The notes: generated by a model from the sequence alone, not told the origin. A DNA stretch of 64,000 bases from an uncultured Alphaproteobacteria bacterium (GCA_902576905.1 CACGWW010000003.1:102582-166581); one strand, 5' to 3'; shown: positions 28,380 to 38,310, counted from the first letter of the stretch. Numbers and translations: made by a program.

Positions 28380-30585
28380 TCATTTTTTTCCTTAATAATT
28401 TTTTAGGAAGCATTTTCCCAACCAGGCCTCTCTTACCTGTCCAGTATCTAACATCCTCATGTTTTGCAAATAATTTTTTTAAGATAACATTATCTTTTTG
28501 ATTTTGTGAAAAAATCATAGCATCCAAAAGAGTTTCTCCCTTATAACGTTGCAACCGAACGCCTTTTCCCTTTTTTAATAAAGGCAACTCTTTAGCCGAG
28601 AAAATCAGCATTTTAAAAGAAGAACTTAAAACAATAACGTTATCACCATTAATTTCTTTCAGCCCAATCACTTTATCGCCTTCACTGAGTTCAAATATTT
28701 GTTTCCCAGTTTTTGTAGAAGATTGTAGAGAGGAAAAATCAACCAAGAACCCAAGACCCTTTTTTGAGAATATAAGACCCTTAGTTCCATGCTGAAAAGG
28801 GATGATACTTACTATAGAGGTGACATTCCCCGTTCCAATTATTAAATTCAGGGGCTCTCCGTAGCCTTTGTCTTTTTTTAGTTGATCAAGAGACAAACTA
28901 AACGACCTACCTTCTGAAGTTATAAACAGTAATTGCTGGCTTCTGGATAATTGAGCAGCAAATTTAAGTCCGTCACCGTCTCGGAATTTAAATGAATTAT
29001 TATCGAGGCTATGCCCCTTGTAAGACCTTATCCAACCGTTTTCGGATAATACCACTGTAACTGGATAGTCATCGACAGTAACGTTCTGAAAAAATGCCCG
29101 AGAACCCTCCTCCTCCGGTTCCAAAAATGTCTGCCTCTCACTAAGTTCATAACCGGAAAATTTCTTCATAAGTTGCGTCAACTGATCTTTAACATTTTTC
29201 CATTGAAGCCCTTTATCCTCTAGTAAATCCTCTAAAGTCTGCCGCTCCTTCATTAATTCCTGTTGTTCTTTTGAAAGGAGCTCTTCGTCTAGCCTTCTTA
29301 ATGCTCTTAATCTTAGGTTCAAAATGGATTCCACCTGCAACTCACTAAGACCATATTCTTCAATAATAGCAGTTTTGGGATCATCTTCCTCTCTAATTAT
29401 ATTTATTATGCGATCGAGATTTATATATGCCTGTAACAAGCCCTCGATAATTTCTAAACGCTTATCGATGTTCTCTAATCGGTGAGTGGATTTTCGTATC
29501 AATATTTCTCTGCGATGATCTAAAAAGGTCTGAAGTAATTCTTTGAGATTACTAACTTTTGGGGAAATACCATCAATCAGAACGTTAAGGTTTACAGCGA
29601 CCTTGGTTTCTAAATCAGTAAATTGGTAAAGTGAAGTTAAAAGATTTTCTTTTTCCACATTTCGTGATCTTGGCTCTATAACAATTCTTATCTCTTCTGC
29701 ACTCTCATCTCTCACGTTCTGCACTAAAGATAATTTTTTTCCAGAAATTAAATCAGCGATCTTTTCTATGAGTCTTCCCTTCTGAACTTGATAGGGTATT
29801 TCATCTATAACTAACTGCCAGTTACCGTGCTTAAGATCTTCGATGTGATGCTTGGCACGTAATCTGAAGCTCCCCTTGCCATCTGTGTATACTTTAATAA
29901 TATCTTCTTTATTATCTAAAATAATGCCCCCAGTAGGGAAGTCAGGCCCTCTTACAATTTCTGATAATTGTTGGATAGTCGAATTAGGTTTATCAACTAG
30001 TAGTATGCCTGCTTTTAGTAACTCTAGTAGATTATGGGGTGGTATGCTGGTAGCCATTCCAACAGCGATCCCTGAGGCTCCATTTGCAAGGAGATGAGGA
30101 AAGTTTGCTGGAAGCACACTCGGTTCATCACCAGAGCTGTCATACGTTTCCTTAAAATCTACAGCGTTCTCATTAAGACCTTCAAGAAGCTCAATTGAGT
30201 ATTTTGATAGCCTAGCCTCAGTATATCTTTGAGCTGCCGGGTTATCTCCATCGATATTTCCAAAATTACCTTGACCTTCAATAAGCGGATATCTAACACT
30301 GAATTCTTGAGCAAATCTTGCTAATGCATCATATATAGCCTTATCTCCGTGCGGATGGTAGTTGCCCATAACCTCCCCTACTATTTTCGAACACTTTCTA
30401 AAATTTGATTGAGGATATAATCTAAGCTGGTTCATAGCGTAGAGGATTCTTCTATGCACCGGTTTAAGACCATCTCTTGCGTCGGGAAGGGCTCTATCCA
30501 TGATTGTAGATACTGCATATAAAAGATATCTTGTCTCCAATGCCGTTGTAATATCTTGTTTTTGGTCCATTTGTTGAGTATGCAT
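28357..30585 (-). CDS. parC: DNA topoisomerase IV subunit A
   Basis: Decatenates daughter chromosomes with ParE. The N-terminal breakage-reunion domain includes [37 protein letters not shown] and the catalytic tyrosine in [20 protein letters not shown]-type residues appear as [19 protein letters not shown] shorter C-terminal domain suits ParC rather than GyrA. It has 742 residues; an ATG five codons in is an alternative start. parE is not in the window. Confidence 0.95.
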   Translation of the reverse strand: MHTQQMDQKQDITTALETRYLLYAVSTIMDRALPDARDGLKPVHRRILYAMNQLRLYPQSNFRKCSKIVGEVMGNYHPHGDKAIYDALARFAQEFSVRYPLIEGQGNFGNIDGDNPAAQRYTEARLSKYSIELLEGLNENAVDFKETYDSSGDEPSVLPANFPHLLANGASGIAVGMATSIPPHNLLELLKAGILLVDKPNSTIQQLSEIVRGPDFPTGGIILDNKEDIIKVYTDGKGSFRLRAKHHIEDLKHGNWQLVIDEIPYQVQKGRLIEKIADLISGKKLSLVQNVRDESAEEIRIVIEPRSRNVEKENLLTSLYQFTDLETKVAVNLNVLIDGISPKVSNLKELLQTFLDHRREILIRKSTHRLENIDKRLEIIEGLLQAYINLDRIINIIREEDDPKTAIIEEYGLSELQVESILNLRLRALRRLDEELLSKEQQELMKERQTLEDLLEDKGLQWKNVKDQLTQLMKKFSGYELSERQTFLEPEEEGSRAFFQNVTVDDYPVTVVLSENGWIRSYKGHSLDNNSFKFRDGDGLKFAAQLSRSQQLLFITSEGRSFSLSLDQLKKDKGYGEPLNLIIGTGNVTSIVSIIPFQHGTKGLIFSKKGLGFLVDFSSLQSSTKTGKQIFELSEGDKVIGLKEINGDNVIVLSSSFKMLIFSAKELPLLKKGKGVRLQRYKGETLLDAMIFSQNQKDNVILKKLFAKHEDVRYWTGKRGLVGKMLPKKLLRKKMTKFEDLL

Positions 30586-30712
30586 GTAACTTGATAAGTG
30601 ATATTTCGGTCTTGAGCTAAATTACTTGGAATAATAATTAAACTCAACATTAGAAATACACAAAAACTAAACTATGTATTTAATAAACTGCAGGGGGCTA
30701 GGAGGATATTCA

Positions 30713-30916
30713 GTGATATTAGAAAATGCCCATATATTTGTAATAGTAGCTTGTCTCCTAGTAGTCATAGTTCTCATGATTGGCCTAGGTGGATTCGCTT
30801 TCGGTGGAGAATTTAATAGAAAATACGCAAATAAAATCATGCGTTTGAGAATACTTCTCCAAGCTGTTGCAATATTATTAATTATTCTTTTCGTTTATTT
30901 TTCCAAAGGTGGGTAG
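30713..30916 (+). CDS. Twin transmembrane-helix small protein (HIG1-like)
   Basis: A 67-residue protein with two membrane helices: AHIFVIVACLLVVIVLMIGL and LLQAVAILLIILFVYF, joined by a basic loop (NRKYANKIMRLRIL). The loop with MRLR is like HIG1-domain and alphaproteobacterial twin-TM small proteins. I start it at GTG 30713, because AGGAGG lies 9 bases upstream, rather than at an ATG at 30674. It immediately precedes and slightly couples with the cobalamin adenosyltransferase and etfBA, a recurring neighbourhood. A role in respiratory complex assembly is only inferred from the HIG1 family. Confidence 0.82.
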   Translation: MILENAHIFVIVACLLVVIVLMIGLGGFAFGGEFNRKYANKIMRLRILLQAVAILLIILFVYFSKGG

Positions 30917-30917
30917 T

Positions 30918-31478
30918 TTGATAAAATTAAATAAAATATATACAAAAACAGGGGATACTGGAGACACAGCACTTGGTGACGGGCAGAGGGTACTTAAAGA
31001 TAGTCTTAGAGTAAATGCTTACGGGAACGTTGATGAACTTAACGCCAGTATTGGGGTTGTTACCTTGTATGCGACACCAGATTTAAAAAGAAAGCTAAAA
31101 AATATCCAAAATGATCTGTTTGATCTCGGAGCCGATTTATGTGTGCCGATTTCCGAAAATAATAATGGTAGGTTAAGAGTATCTGCTAGCCAAATAGAGA
31201 CACTAGAAGTCGAGATAGATGAAATGAATAATATACTTAATCCTCTAAATAGCTTTATTTTGCCCGGAGGATGTAAGTCTGCCACCTTCTTACATCTTGC
31301 CAGAACTATTTGTCGTCGTGCAGAAAGGAGTGTAGTAAGCTTAAGATCGAAAGAAGAGATTAATGACAATACGCTTATCTACTTAAACAGGCTATCAGAT
31401 TGGCTTTTTGTTGCCTCAAGAGTTGAAAACCAAGAGAATTCAACTGAGGTGCTTTGGTCGCCTGGAAAAAACAAATAA
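30918..31478 (+). CDS. pduO: Cob(I)alamin adenosyltransferase, PduO type
   Basis: Makes adenosylcobalamin, the cofactor of acyl-CoA mutases. IYTKTGDTGDTALGDGQRV is the ATP-binding start; AYGNVDELNASIG follows, and CRRAERSVVSL with NRLSDWLFVASR are C-terminal signatures. About 186 residues. TTG 30918 with AAAGGTGG upstream is preferred; GTG 30909 is the alternative and would overlap the previous gene. The cofactor is required for ethylmalonyl-CoA and methylmalonyl-CoA mutases, fitting the Mcd and Mcl1 genes in this window. Confidence 0.93.
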   Translation: MIKLNKIYTKTGDTGDTALGDGQRVLKDSLRVNAYGNVDELNASIGVVTLYATPDLKRKLKNIQNDLFDLGADLCVPISENNNGRLRVSASQIETLEVEIDEMNNILNPLNSFILPGGCKSATFLHLARTICRRAERSVVSLRSKEEINDNTLIYLNRLSDWLFVASRVENQENSTEVLWSPGKNK

Positions 31479-31546
31479 AACGTCTTGTATGAAGTGTTTA
31501 ACTAGTGCATATTTTGAATTTAAAATGAAAGAAGAGATAACGATAG

Positions 31547-32305
31547 ATGAAAATTTTAGTTCCTGTAAAAAGAGTCCTAGACTACAACGTTAAAGCTAGA
31601 GTTAAAGCAGATGGAAGTGGTATTGACTTAGCGAATGTTAAAATGTCAATGAACCCATTCGATGAGATAGCACTAGAGGAAGCAATTAGAATAAAAGAAA
31701 AGGGGAATGCAGAGGAAATAATAGCGGTTTCAATAGGCGTCCAGCAAAACCAAGAGACATTACGAACTGCATTAGCTATGGGTGCTGATCGAGCCATTTT
31801 GGTTGTTGCAACAGATGATGTTCACAACGATATTGAACCACTCACAGTAGCAAATATTCTTGCTTCAATTGCTCTTAAAGAAGGTCCGTCTCTAATTTTA
31901 TGTGGCAAACAGGCCATAGATAACGATTTTAATGCTACCGCCCAAATGCTATCAGCAAAACTTAAGTGGTCTCAAGCTACATTTGCTTCAGAAATTGATG
32001 TTAAGGAAGATATTCTAAGGGTAACAAGAGAAGTCGATGGCGGACTTCAGACCATAGATGCGAAAATGCCAGCGGTCGTATCAGTTGATCTTAGATTAAA
32101 TGAGCCCAGATACGCTAGTCTGCCAAATATTATGAAAGCAAAAAGAAAACCGCTGGAAGAAGTCAATCCAGCCGATCTAGGAGTTGAGATAACGCAGAGG
32201 CTCAAAGTTATTAAAACAAAAGAGCCAGATAGTAGAGAAGCAGGGTTGATCTTAGAAAACATAGATCAGCTAGTTGAAAAAATTCAAGAAAACGTCGGAG
32301 GATAG
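31547..32305 (+). CDS. etfB: Electron transfer flavoprotein, beta subunit
   Basis: Accepts electrons from acyl-CoA dehydrogenases together with Etf[49 protein letters not shown] and [11 protein letters not shown] (AMP-binding) are intact; 252 residues. It lies 68 bases after pduO and 4 bases before etfA. The electron acceptor, ETF-ubiquinone oxidoreductase, appears at the right end of the window. Confidence 0.96.
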   Translation: MKILVPVKRVLDYNVKARVKADGSGIDLANVKMSMNPFDEIALEEAIRIKEKGNAEEIIAVSIGVQQNQETLRTALAMGADRAILVVATDDVHNDIEPLTVANILASIALKEGPSLILCGKQAIDNDFNATAQMLSAKLKWSQATFASEIDVKEDILRVTREVDGGLQTIDAKMPAVVSVDLRLNEPRYASLPNIMKAKRKPLEEVNPADLGVEITQRLKVIKTKEPDSREAGLILENIDQLVEKIQENVGG

Positions 32306-32309
32306 ATTT

Positions 32310-33236
32310 ATGAAAATATTAGTGTTGGCAGAAATTAATAATGGCGAGCTCGCCGAGGATCAAACTAGCAAAACTGTATCAGCAGCAGCTACTTTGGGCA
32401 AAGTTGATGTTTTGTGTGCCTCTAACCAGTGCTCAGATGCATCAACAAATATAGCAAAAATGGAGAACGTAGAAAACGTACTGGTATTAGAAAATGAGCT
32501 TTTTGCTCAAAGCCTTGCTGAGAGCTATAGCGAGACCTTGATTGATACATTAAAATCATATTCACACGTATTTGCGCCCTCGAGTTCCTTTGGGAAAAAC
32601 ATTCTTCCAAGGATTGGTGGAATGTTGGATGTAATGGTCATATCAGATGTATCTAAAGTTATTTCGGAGGATACTTTTGAACGTCCAGTTTATGCGGGTA
32701 ATGCAATACAGACAGTGCAGTCAATTGATAAATTAAAATTGATATCAGTTAGAACCAGCAATTATAGCGCTGTACCTTCGACAGGTAGTGCGAATATAAA
32801 AAAAATAGACTGTAAAGGTAATAATTCGCTTACTACTTTCGTAGAAAATAAAATGCAAACAAGTGATAGGCCTGAACTAACGTCAGCAAAAGTGGTTGTG
32901 TCTGGAGGAAGAGGTGTTGGAAGCAAAGAAAATTTTGAAATAATTGAGGGTCTTGCCGACAAACTAGGAGCAGCCGTCGGTGCTAGCAGAGCAGCGGTGG
33001 ACTCTGGTTTTGCTCCTAATGATTGGCAGGTTGGACAAACTGGTAAGGTAGTTGCACCCGATTTATACGTTGCAGTTGGAATATCTGGTGCGATACAGCA
33101 CTTGGCAGGAATGAAAGACAGTAAAGTAATTGTAGCTATAAACAAAGATGAGGAGGCTCCAATATTTCAGGTTGCTGACTTCGGACTAGTTGATGATCTA
33201 TTTAAAGCTGTACCAGAAATAGAAAAGAAAATCTAA
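32310..33236 (+). CDS. etfA: Electron transfer flavoprotein, alpha subunit
   Basis: FAD-carrying partner of EtfB. The C-terminal FAD domain is clear: VVSGGRGVGSKENFEI, AAVDSGFAPNDWQVGQTGKVV, PDLYVAVGISGAIQHLAGM and DEEAPIFQVADFGLVDDL. I start it at the ATG at 32310 with CGGAGG before it, giving 308 residues; a longer in-frame start would overlap etfB. EtfBA most likely serve the acyl-CoA dehydrogenases of this organism. Confidence 0.96.
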   Translation: MKILVLAEINNGELAEDQTSKTVSAAATLGKVDVLCASNQCSDASTNIAKMENVENVLVLENELFAQSLAESYSETLIDTLKSYSHVFAPSSSFGKNILPRIGGMLDVMVISDVSKVISEDTFERPVYAGNAIQTVQSIDKLKLISVRTSNYSAVPSTGSANIKKIDCKGNNSLTTFVENKMQTSDRPELTSAKVVVSGGRGVGSKENFEIIEGLADKLGAAVGASRAAVDSGFAPNDWQVGQTGKVVAPDLYVAVGISGAIQHLAGMKDSKVIVAINKDEEAPIFQVADFGLVDDLFKAVPEIEKKI

Positions 33237-33259
33237 TTAGAGAGGCATATTGTTTGATC

Positions 33260-33284
33260 AGTGATTATAAGCAAAATCACTTTT
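33260..33284 (+). terminator. Possible intrinsic terminator after etfBA
   Basis: AGTGATT (33260-33266) and AATCACT (33275-33281) form a 7-bp stem with an 8-base loop, followed by TTTT to 33284. It overlaps the rapZ stop codon and may act on both transcripts. The stem is AT-rich, so strength is doubtful. Confidence 0.4.
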
Positions 33285-34131
33285 GCAAAATTGTGTGTAG
33301 AATCTTCACGTCACAATCTTTGTTTAATAGATAATTATACAACTGCTCAGCAACAAACACAGATCTGTGTTGGCCTCCAGTACAACCAAGGCCTATCGAA
33401 AGGTAGGATTTACCCTCCCTTTCGAAGGCGGGTATAACGACAGAAATCATCCGATATAAATTTTTTTTAAAGGTTGTCCAACTCTTATCTTTATTTAGAT
33501 AGTCTTTAACTGCCTCATCAGTTCCGTTCAGATCTTTTAGACCCTCCACCCAATTTGGATTCTTTAAAAACCTACAGTCGAAAATCATGTCTATTTCTGT
33601 GGGATACCCTATACTATAGGAAAAAGACTGTACCATAATTTGAATATTTCTGTTATTTGCTAACGAAAAAAGAGACCCCAATTTCAATCTTAACTCATTT
33701 GGGCTAGTATTACTGGTGTCAAAAACAAAGTCCGCTTTTTCCCTTAGAGGAGCAATTAATTTGAGCTCTTTCTTAATTGATAGTTCAAGATTATTTTCAC
33801 CAGCAACGGGGTGAGGTCTTCTAGATAAACTAAATCTTTTTATTAAAATCTCTAAACTACACTCTAAGAATAAGATAACTACCCGAGATTTTGATAATGT
33901 CTTCCAGTTATTAATTTCCCTCATTAATTTCTGAAGAGAAAAACTCTTCGACCTTAAGTCCAAACCTATGGCTAATGGCTTATCTTCTAAGTTTGTGGAA
34001 GCTACTTGAGATATCAAATGAATAGGCACATTGTCGAGCGTATCAAACCCTTGATCTTCTAGTATATGGATAACAGTGGTCCTTCCAGCACCAGACTGCC
34101 CTATGACTAAAATTAATTCATGCTTGTTCAC
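33277..34131 (-). CDS. rapZ: RNase adapter protein RapZ / YvcJ-type nucleotide-binding protein
   Basis: A 284-residue protein. The N-terminal P-loop is GQSGAGRTTVIHILEDQGFD, followed by TLDNVPIHLI. The C-terminal half carries the family's conserved IGLGCTGGQHRSVFVAEQL. The P-loop has Arg where many relatives have Lys. In gammaproteobacteria RapZ targets GlmZ for RNase E; the role in alphaproteobacteria is not settled. It starts with GTG preceded by AAGGTGA. The neighbours hprK and PTS genes often seen with it are absent; instead it is divergent from pckA. Confidence 0.93.
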   Translation of the reverse strand: MNKHELILVIGQSGAGRTTVIHILEDQGFDTLDNVPIHLISQVASTNLEDKPLAIGLDLRSKSFSLQKLMREINNWKTLSKSRVVILFLECSLEILIKRFSLSRRPHPVAGENNLELSIKKELKLIAPLREKADFVFDTSNTSPNELRLKLGSLFSLANNRNIQIMVQSFSYSIGYPTEIDMIFDCRFLKNPNWVEGLKDLNGTDEAVKDYLNKDKSWTTFKKNLYRMISVVIPAFEREGKSYLSIGLGCTGGQHRSVFVAEQLYNYLLNKDCDVKILHTILQK

Positions 34132-34258
34132 CAGTAGTCACCTTCCTTTTCATTTTTATTTTACACTAAAGAACAAGTTTAAAAAAAATAAACAACGGTA
34201 CCTAACGCGAATGTGTTTTTAATTGTTTTTTTACTTTATTTGTGATTTACAAAATACT

Positions 34259-34274
34259 GTAACAAATGGTAACA
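34259..34274 (+). promoter_or_regulatory. Direct repeat GTAACA with 10-bp period upstream of pckA
   Basis: GTAACA occurs at 34259-34264 and 34269-34274, one helical turn apart, in the 207-base gap between rapZ and pckA. Flanking bases also form an imperfect dyad (ACTGTAAC and GTAACAGT). Tandem same-face half-sites are typical of OmpR/PhoB-type response regulators. No regulator can be named. The rest of this gap is AT-rich with no gene. Confidence 0.4.
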
Positions 34275-34338
34275 GTCAAACGAGAGCGCATCTTTGTAAT
34301 GCTATCGGACAAAACGGGAGTATTGTCAAATTAGTAAA

Positions 34339-35877
34339 GTGTACAAAAATCTAAATGAAATTGACCTAGTCGAAGAGGCCATCAAGAATAGCGAAGGCAG
34401 GCTAGGGAAAGGCGGTTCTTTAATCGTGTTTACCGGTGAAAAGACCGGGAGATCTCCTAAAGATAAACATGTTGTGAGAGAAAAAGACACTGAAGAGAAG
34501 ATATGGTGGGGAAACAACCGGCCAATGACAACGGACCATTTTAATATACTTCATGAGGATATGTTGGAACATCAAAAAGGAAAAAGGTGTTATTCACAAG
34601 ATTTACAAGCTTCAATAAACACCAATGAGTTTTTCAATATTGAAGTTACAACAGAATTAGCTTGGCATAGTTTATTTATAAGACATTTGCTGAAAGTTCC
34701 ATCGGAGGAGTCGCTGAATAATTTTAAGCCCGACTTCAAAATTCTAAATTGTCCTTCCTTTTTTTCTAATCCTGATCGGCATGGCTGTGTATCAAAGACA
34801 ACTATTGCTATAAGTTTTGAAAAAAAGCTCGTCTTGATTTGTGGCACTGGATATGCAGGCGAAAACAAAAAGTCCATTTTTACAATTTTAAACTTTTTAC
34901 TTCCTGAAAGATCTATAATGCCAATGCATTGCTCTGCAAACCATTCTATTTCAAACGAAAAGGACGTAGCGTTGTTCTTTGGTTTGTCGGGAACAGGGAA
35001 GACAACCCTTTCGGCAGACCCAGACAGAGTTTTAATTGGTGATGATGAACATGGTTGGAGTGACACCGGAGTATTCAATATTGAGGGAGGTTGTTACGCA
35101 AAAACAATTAATTTAAGCTATGAGGATGAGCCACAAATTTTTTCAACTACTGAAAAATTTTCTACAGTAATTGAGAACATGAATTACGATCCAAGCGATC
35201 GATCACTTAAATTTTCAGACTCTTCTGTTACAGAGAACATGAGATGTGCCTACCCGATTTCTTACATTAAGAATTCATCAAAATCTGGATATGGTGGAGC
35301 TCCTAAAAATATAATTTTGTTAACATGCGATGCTTTCGGCGTATTACCACCTGTTGCTAAACTTACCGCAGCCGAAGCAGTTTTCTATTTTCTCTCTGGC
35401 TTCACATCAAAGGTTGCCGGAACTGAAGAGGGAATCAAAGAACCTGTTCCCACTTTCTCAACTTGTTTTGGAGCACCATTTATGCCTCAAAAACCGGAAG
35501 TATACGGAAAACTTTTATGGAGCAAGATACATAGCACAGAACCGGTCTGTTGGTTGCTTAATACGGGATGGAGCTGTGGCAGCTATGGAGAAGGCAAAAG
35601 AATATCAATAGACCTAACTCGAAGGATTCTAAAGTTTATTTTAAGCAACAAAAAAAACGTACAAACACGGAAAGACCAGTTTTTTAATTTTTGTGTTCCA
35701 GTTGATATAGATGGTGTTCCTAAGAACTTACTCAACCCTAGGGAGAATTGGGTAAATGCGGGTGATTATGATAGGTCAGCGACTGAATTAAAATCAATGT
35801 TTGTGAATAACTTTCGACAGTTTTCTTCAATTAATGAAAAGATAGATAGCGTTTACAATCGCTTAAAAAATGACTAA
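34339..35877 (+). CDS. pckA: Phosphoenolpyruvate carboxykinase (ATP)
   Basis: Converts oxaloacetate to phosphoenolpyruvate, the entry to gluconeogenesis. TGEKTGRSPKDKHVV, the kinase-1a P-loop FGLSGTGKTTLSADP, IGDDEHGW and NIEGGCYAK are intact, and NTGWSCGSYGEGKRI is near the C-terminus. The only usual start codon in frame is GTG at 34339, giving 512 residues and lacking roughly 20-25 N-terminal residues present in related proteins. The frame stays open back to 34300 without ATG, GTG or TTG, so an ATT start (34330) cannot be excluded. It overlaps the DUF429 gene by eight bases. Confidence 0.96.
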   Translation: MYKNLNEIDLVEEAIKNSEGRLGKGGSLIVFTGEKTGRSPKDKHVVREKDTEEKIWWGNNRPMTTDHFNILHEDMLEHQKGKRCYSQDLQASINTNEFFNIEVTTELAWHSLFIRHLLKVPSEESLNNFKPDFKILNCPSFFSNPDRHGCVSKTTIAISFEKKLVLICGTGYAGENKKSIFTILNFLLPERSIMPMHCSANHSISNEKDVALFFGLSGTGKTTLSADPDRVLIGDDEHGWSDTGVFNIEGGCYAKTINLSYEDEPQIFSTTEKFSTVIENMNYDPSDRSLKFSDSSVTENMRCAYPISYIKNSSKSGYGGAPKNIILLTCDAFGVLPPVAKLTAAEAVFYFLSGFTSKVAGTEEGIKEPVPTFSTCFGAPFMPQKPEVYGKLLWSKIHSTEPVCWLLNTGWSCGSYGEGKRISIDLTRRILKFILSNKKNVQTRKDQFFNFCVPVDIDGVPKNLLNPRENWVNAGDYDRSATELKSMFVNNFRQFSSINEKIDSVYNRLKND

Positions 35878-36568
35878 CACTATGGACCTAATTGGAGTAG
35901 ACGGCACCTCTTCTGGCTGGATTGCATCAATAGGAAACTCAAGAGACAAGCGTTTATCTAGTATAAAATTTTCTGAAGATCTCAATAAACTTATGTCAGA
36001 CCACCCTGACAGTGTAGTAGTGATAGATATGCCAATCGAACTAAATAAAAAAAATTACTTGAGAACATGTGACGTTTTGGCAAAGAAATATCTAGGTAAA
36101 ACATTCCAATCCTCAATATTTATTCCGCCGTTAAAGAGAGTTCTTAAATGCAATACTTATCAAGAGGCGAATGAGCTTAGCAAGAAAATAACGGGAAAAG
36201 GTTTGTCAAAGCAATCGTGGCACTTAAAAAGTAAAATTGCCGAGGTACAACAAATATCTAAGTTACCTAATAAAGTTTATGAGGGGCATCCCGAGTGCAG
36301 TTTCAAAATGCTGAAAAAACAAGCCCTAAAGGCAAAAAAAAAGTCAGTATCAGGAATTTTTGAAAGATTAGATCTCTTAAAAAAAGTAGGTTTAGATCCT
36401 TTATCAGTTAACTTGAAGTTGGAAAATAATTCCTCAATAAAGATCGATGATGTTTTGGACTCTATGGTTCTATTTGTAACAGCGTTAAGGATAGTTGAAG
36501 GAAATTACTTGTGTCTAGAAAAAATAGAAATTACAGATAGTGATAATAACGGAAAAATTTTTATATAA
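35870..36568 (+). CDS. DUF429 family protein (predicted RNase H-like nuclease)
   Basis: A 232-residue protein starting DLIGVDGTSSGWIA, with IDMPIEL, a SSIFIPPL segment and YEGHPECSFKML. These are the conserved acidic and Glu-His-Pro-Glu segments of DUF429, predicted to have an RNase H-like fold with acidic metal ligands. Its start overlaps the pckA stop by eight bases, so translational coupling is likely. No experimental function is known to me for the family, and the link with pckA is unexplained. Confidence 0.8.
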   Translation: MTNTMDLIGVDGTSSGWIASIGNSRDKRLSSIKFSEDLNKLMSDHPDSVVVIDMPIELNKKNYLRTCDVLAKKYLGKTFQSSIFIPPLKRVLKCNTYQEANELSKKITGKGLSKQSWHLKSKIAEVQQISKLPNKVYEGHPECSFKMLKKQALKAKKKSVSGIFERLDLLKKVGLDPLSVNLKLENNSSIKIDDVLDSMVLFVTALRIVEGNYLCLEKIEITDSDNNGKIFI

Positions 36569-36621
36569 ATTTAATTTGAAATTATGGCCAAAACTAACAT
36601 ATAACATTAAGTGTCTCAGGA

Positions 36622-38310
36622 GTGTCCGCAGTGAATATATCTACGCCAGTTAGTGAGAAAATAAAGAATGACGTTGTGATTGATGATGGAGAGATTATCA
36701 AAAAATCACTAATAGTCGCTAAAAAATTAGATGATTACCTAGACGAATTAAAGCTTGTAGTCAAAAATAGCTTCAGTACCTCAAAAGAAGAAAACAAGTA
36801 TCAAAGCAAGCTACACGGGCTCGCATGGGTGGCAACATACGTTGAAGCCCTAAAGCAAATATCTATATGGGCCGATAAACTCTATAGGAGCCATAACTTT
36901 AAAAAAGCGGAAAAAACAATATTAATTTTGAGCTTTAACGAATATTTAAATCAGCTTTTTGGTGGTATAATGATGTCTCAAAATGAAATTATTAGGCCTG
37001 TCGACCTTGATTACAAAAAAGTGGCGCTTGGAAAATTAGATTGTGAAGATGTTATATTCTTTAGAGATGAAATTGATGTCGATTATCTTAGATCACAATT
37101 AATTGAACTTATTATTAGAAATGAAGGCACTTCCTTTATTGGTAACGATGGTTTAAATGAAGATCAAACAATGATCAGACAGGAATTTTTTAAGTTTGCA
37201 AAAGACAAAATAGAACCATTCGCACATGAGTGGCATCTTAAAGATGAGCTTATACCTTTAAGTATAATTGAAGAACTCGCTGACTTGGGTGTATTTGGGT
37301 TAACCATCCCAGAAGAGTTTGGAGGTACTGGTCTTGACAAAATTACAATGTGTGTTGTTTCTGAGGAACTTTCAAGAGGTTACATCGGCGTTGGAAGCCT
37401 CGCTACTAGGACCGATATAGCATCTGAATTGATCCTTTGCGGTGGTTCCACAGAACAGAAAGAGCATTGGTTACCAAAAATAGCATCCGGTGAAATTATG
37501 CCAACAGCAGTTTTCACAGAACCAAATACTGGATCAGATCTTGGTAATCTACAGACACGCGCTACTTTAGACGGGGAAGAATATAGTATTACAGGAAACA
37601 AAACGTGGATAACGCATGCATCTAGAGCTAACCTAATGACTTTATTGGCTCGCTCAGACAGGAACAAAGGTGGCTATAAAGGCTTGTCAATGTTTCTGGC
37701 ACCAAAATCACCCGGAAAAGATAATGATGATTTTCCTGATCAGGGTATAAAAGGTGGAGAAATCGAAGTTTTAGGTTACAGAGGAATGAAGGAGTATGAA
37801 GTAAGTTTTGACGACTTTAGGGTCGATAAAAAGAATTTACTTGGAGAAGAGGAGGGGAAAGGGTTTACACAATTGATGGAAACATTCGAAAGCGCTCGTA
37901 TTCAAACCGCAGCGAGAGCAATCGGTGTCGCTAAAAATGCCTTCGACTTGGGCCTCAAGTATGCTGATGAAAGAACTCAATTTGGACAAAAGATAATTAA
38001 ATTTCCACGGGTCAGGGATAAATTAGTTAATATGGCTGTCGAAATAATGATCGCTAAGCAACTTACCTATTTCTCAGCAAGAGCTAAAGATGAAGGGAAA
38101 AGATGTGATTTGGAAGCAGGAATGGCGAAGTTGTTGGCGGCTAGAGTTGCTTGGACAGCAGCTGACAATTCCTTGCAAATCCATGGAGGAAATGGCTTTG
38201 CCCTCGAGTATAAAATAAGCCGTGTACTTTGCGATGCGCGAATACTCAACATTTTTGAGGGTGCTGCAGAAATTCAGGCCCAAGTTATAGCAAAGCGCAT
38301 CTTAAGCTAA
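36622..38310 (+). CDS. mcd: (2S)-methylsuccinyl-CoA dehydrogenase
   Basis: Acyl-CoA dehydrogenase of 562 residues with an N-terminal extension of about 170 residues before the canonical fold. The extension carries HGLAWVATYVEALKQ and the GGIMMSQNEIIRP block seen in ethylmalonyl-CoA-pathway Mcd. The catalytic region has FTEPNTGSDLGNLQTRA and KTWITHASRANLMTLLAR. FEGAAEIQAQVIAKRIL is at the end. It oxidises methylsuccinyl-CoA to mesaconyl-CoA using FAD and ETF. The start is GTG. Ordinary short-chain dehydrogenases are about 380 residues and lack this extension, which is why I favour Mcd. Its stop overlaps recO by four bases. Confidence 0.85.
   Translation: MSAVNISTPVSEKIKNDVVIDDGEIIKKSLIVAKKLDDYLDELKLVVKNSFSTSKEENKYQSKLHGLAWVATYVEALKQISIWADKLYRSHNFKKAEKTILILSFNEYLNQLFGGIMMSQNEIIRPVDLDYKKVALGKLDCEDVIFFRDEIDVDYLRSQLIELIIRNEGTSFIGNDGLNEDQTMIRQEFFKFAKDKIEPFAHEWHLKDELIPLSIIEELADLGVFGLTIPEEFGGTGLDKITMCVVSEELSRGYIGVGSLATRTDIASELILCGGSTEQKEHWLPKIASGEIMPTAVFTEPNTGSDLGNLQTRATLDGEEYSITGNKTWITHASRANLMTLLARSDRNKGGYKGLSMFLAPKSPGKDNDDFPDQGIKGGEIEVLGYRGMKEYEVSFDDFRVDKKNLLGEEEGKGFTQLMETFESARIQTAARAIGVAKNAFDLGLKYADERTQFGQKIIKFPRVRDKLVNMAVEIMIAKQLTYFSARAKDEGKRCDLEAGMAKLLAARVAWTAADNSLQIHGGNGFALEYKISRVLCDARILNIFEGAAEIQAQVIAKRILS

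Noticed and set aside
34590..35078. 162-codon minus-strand frame inside pckA
   Set aside because: Antisense to conserved pckA motifs; no independent evidence.
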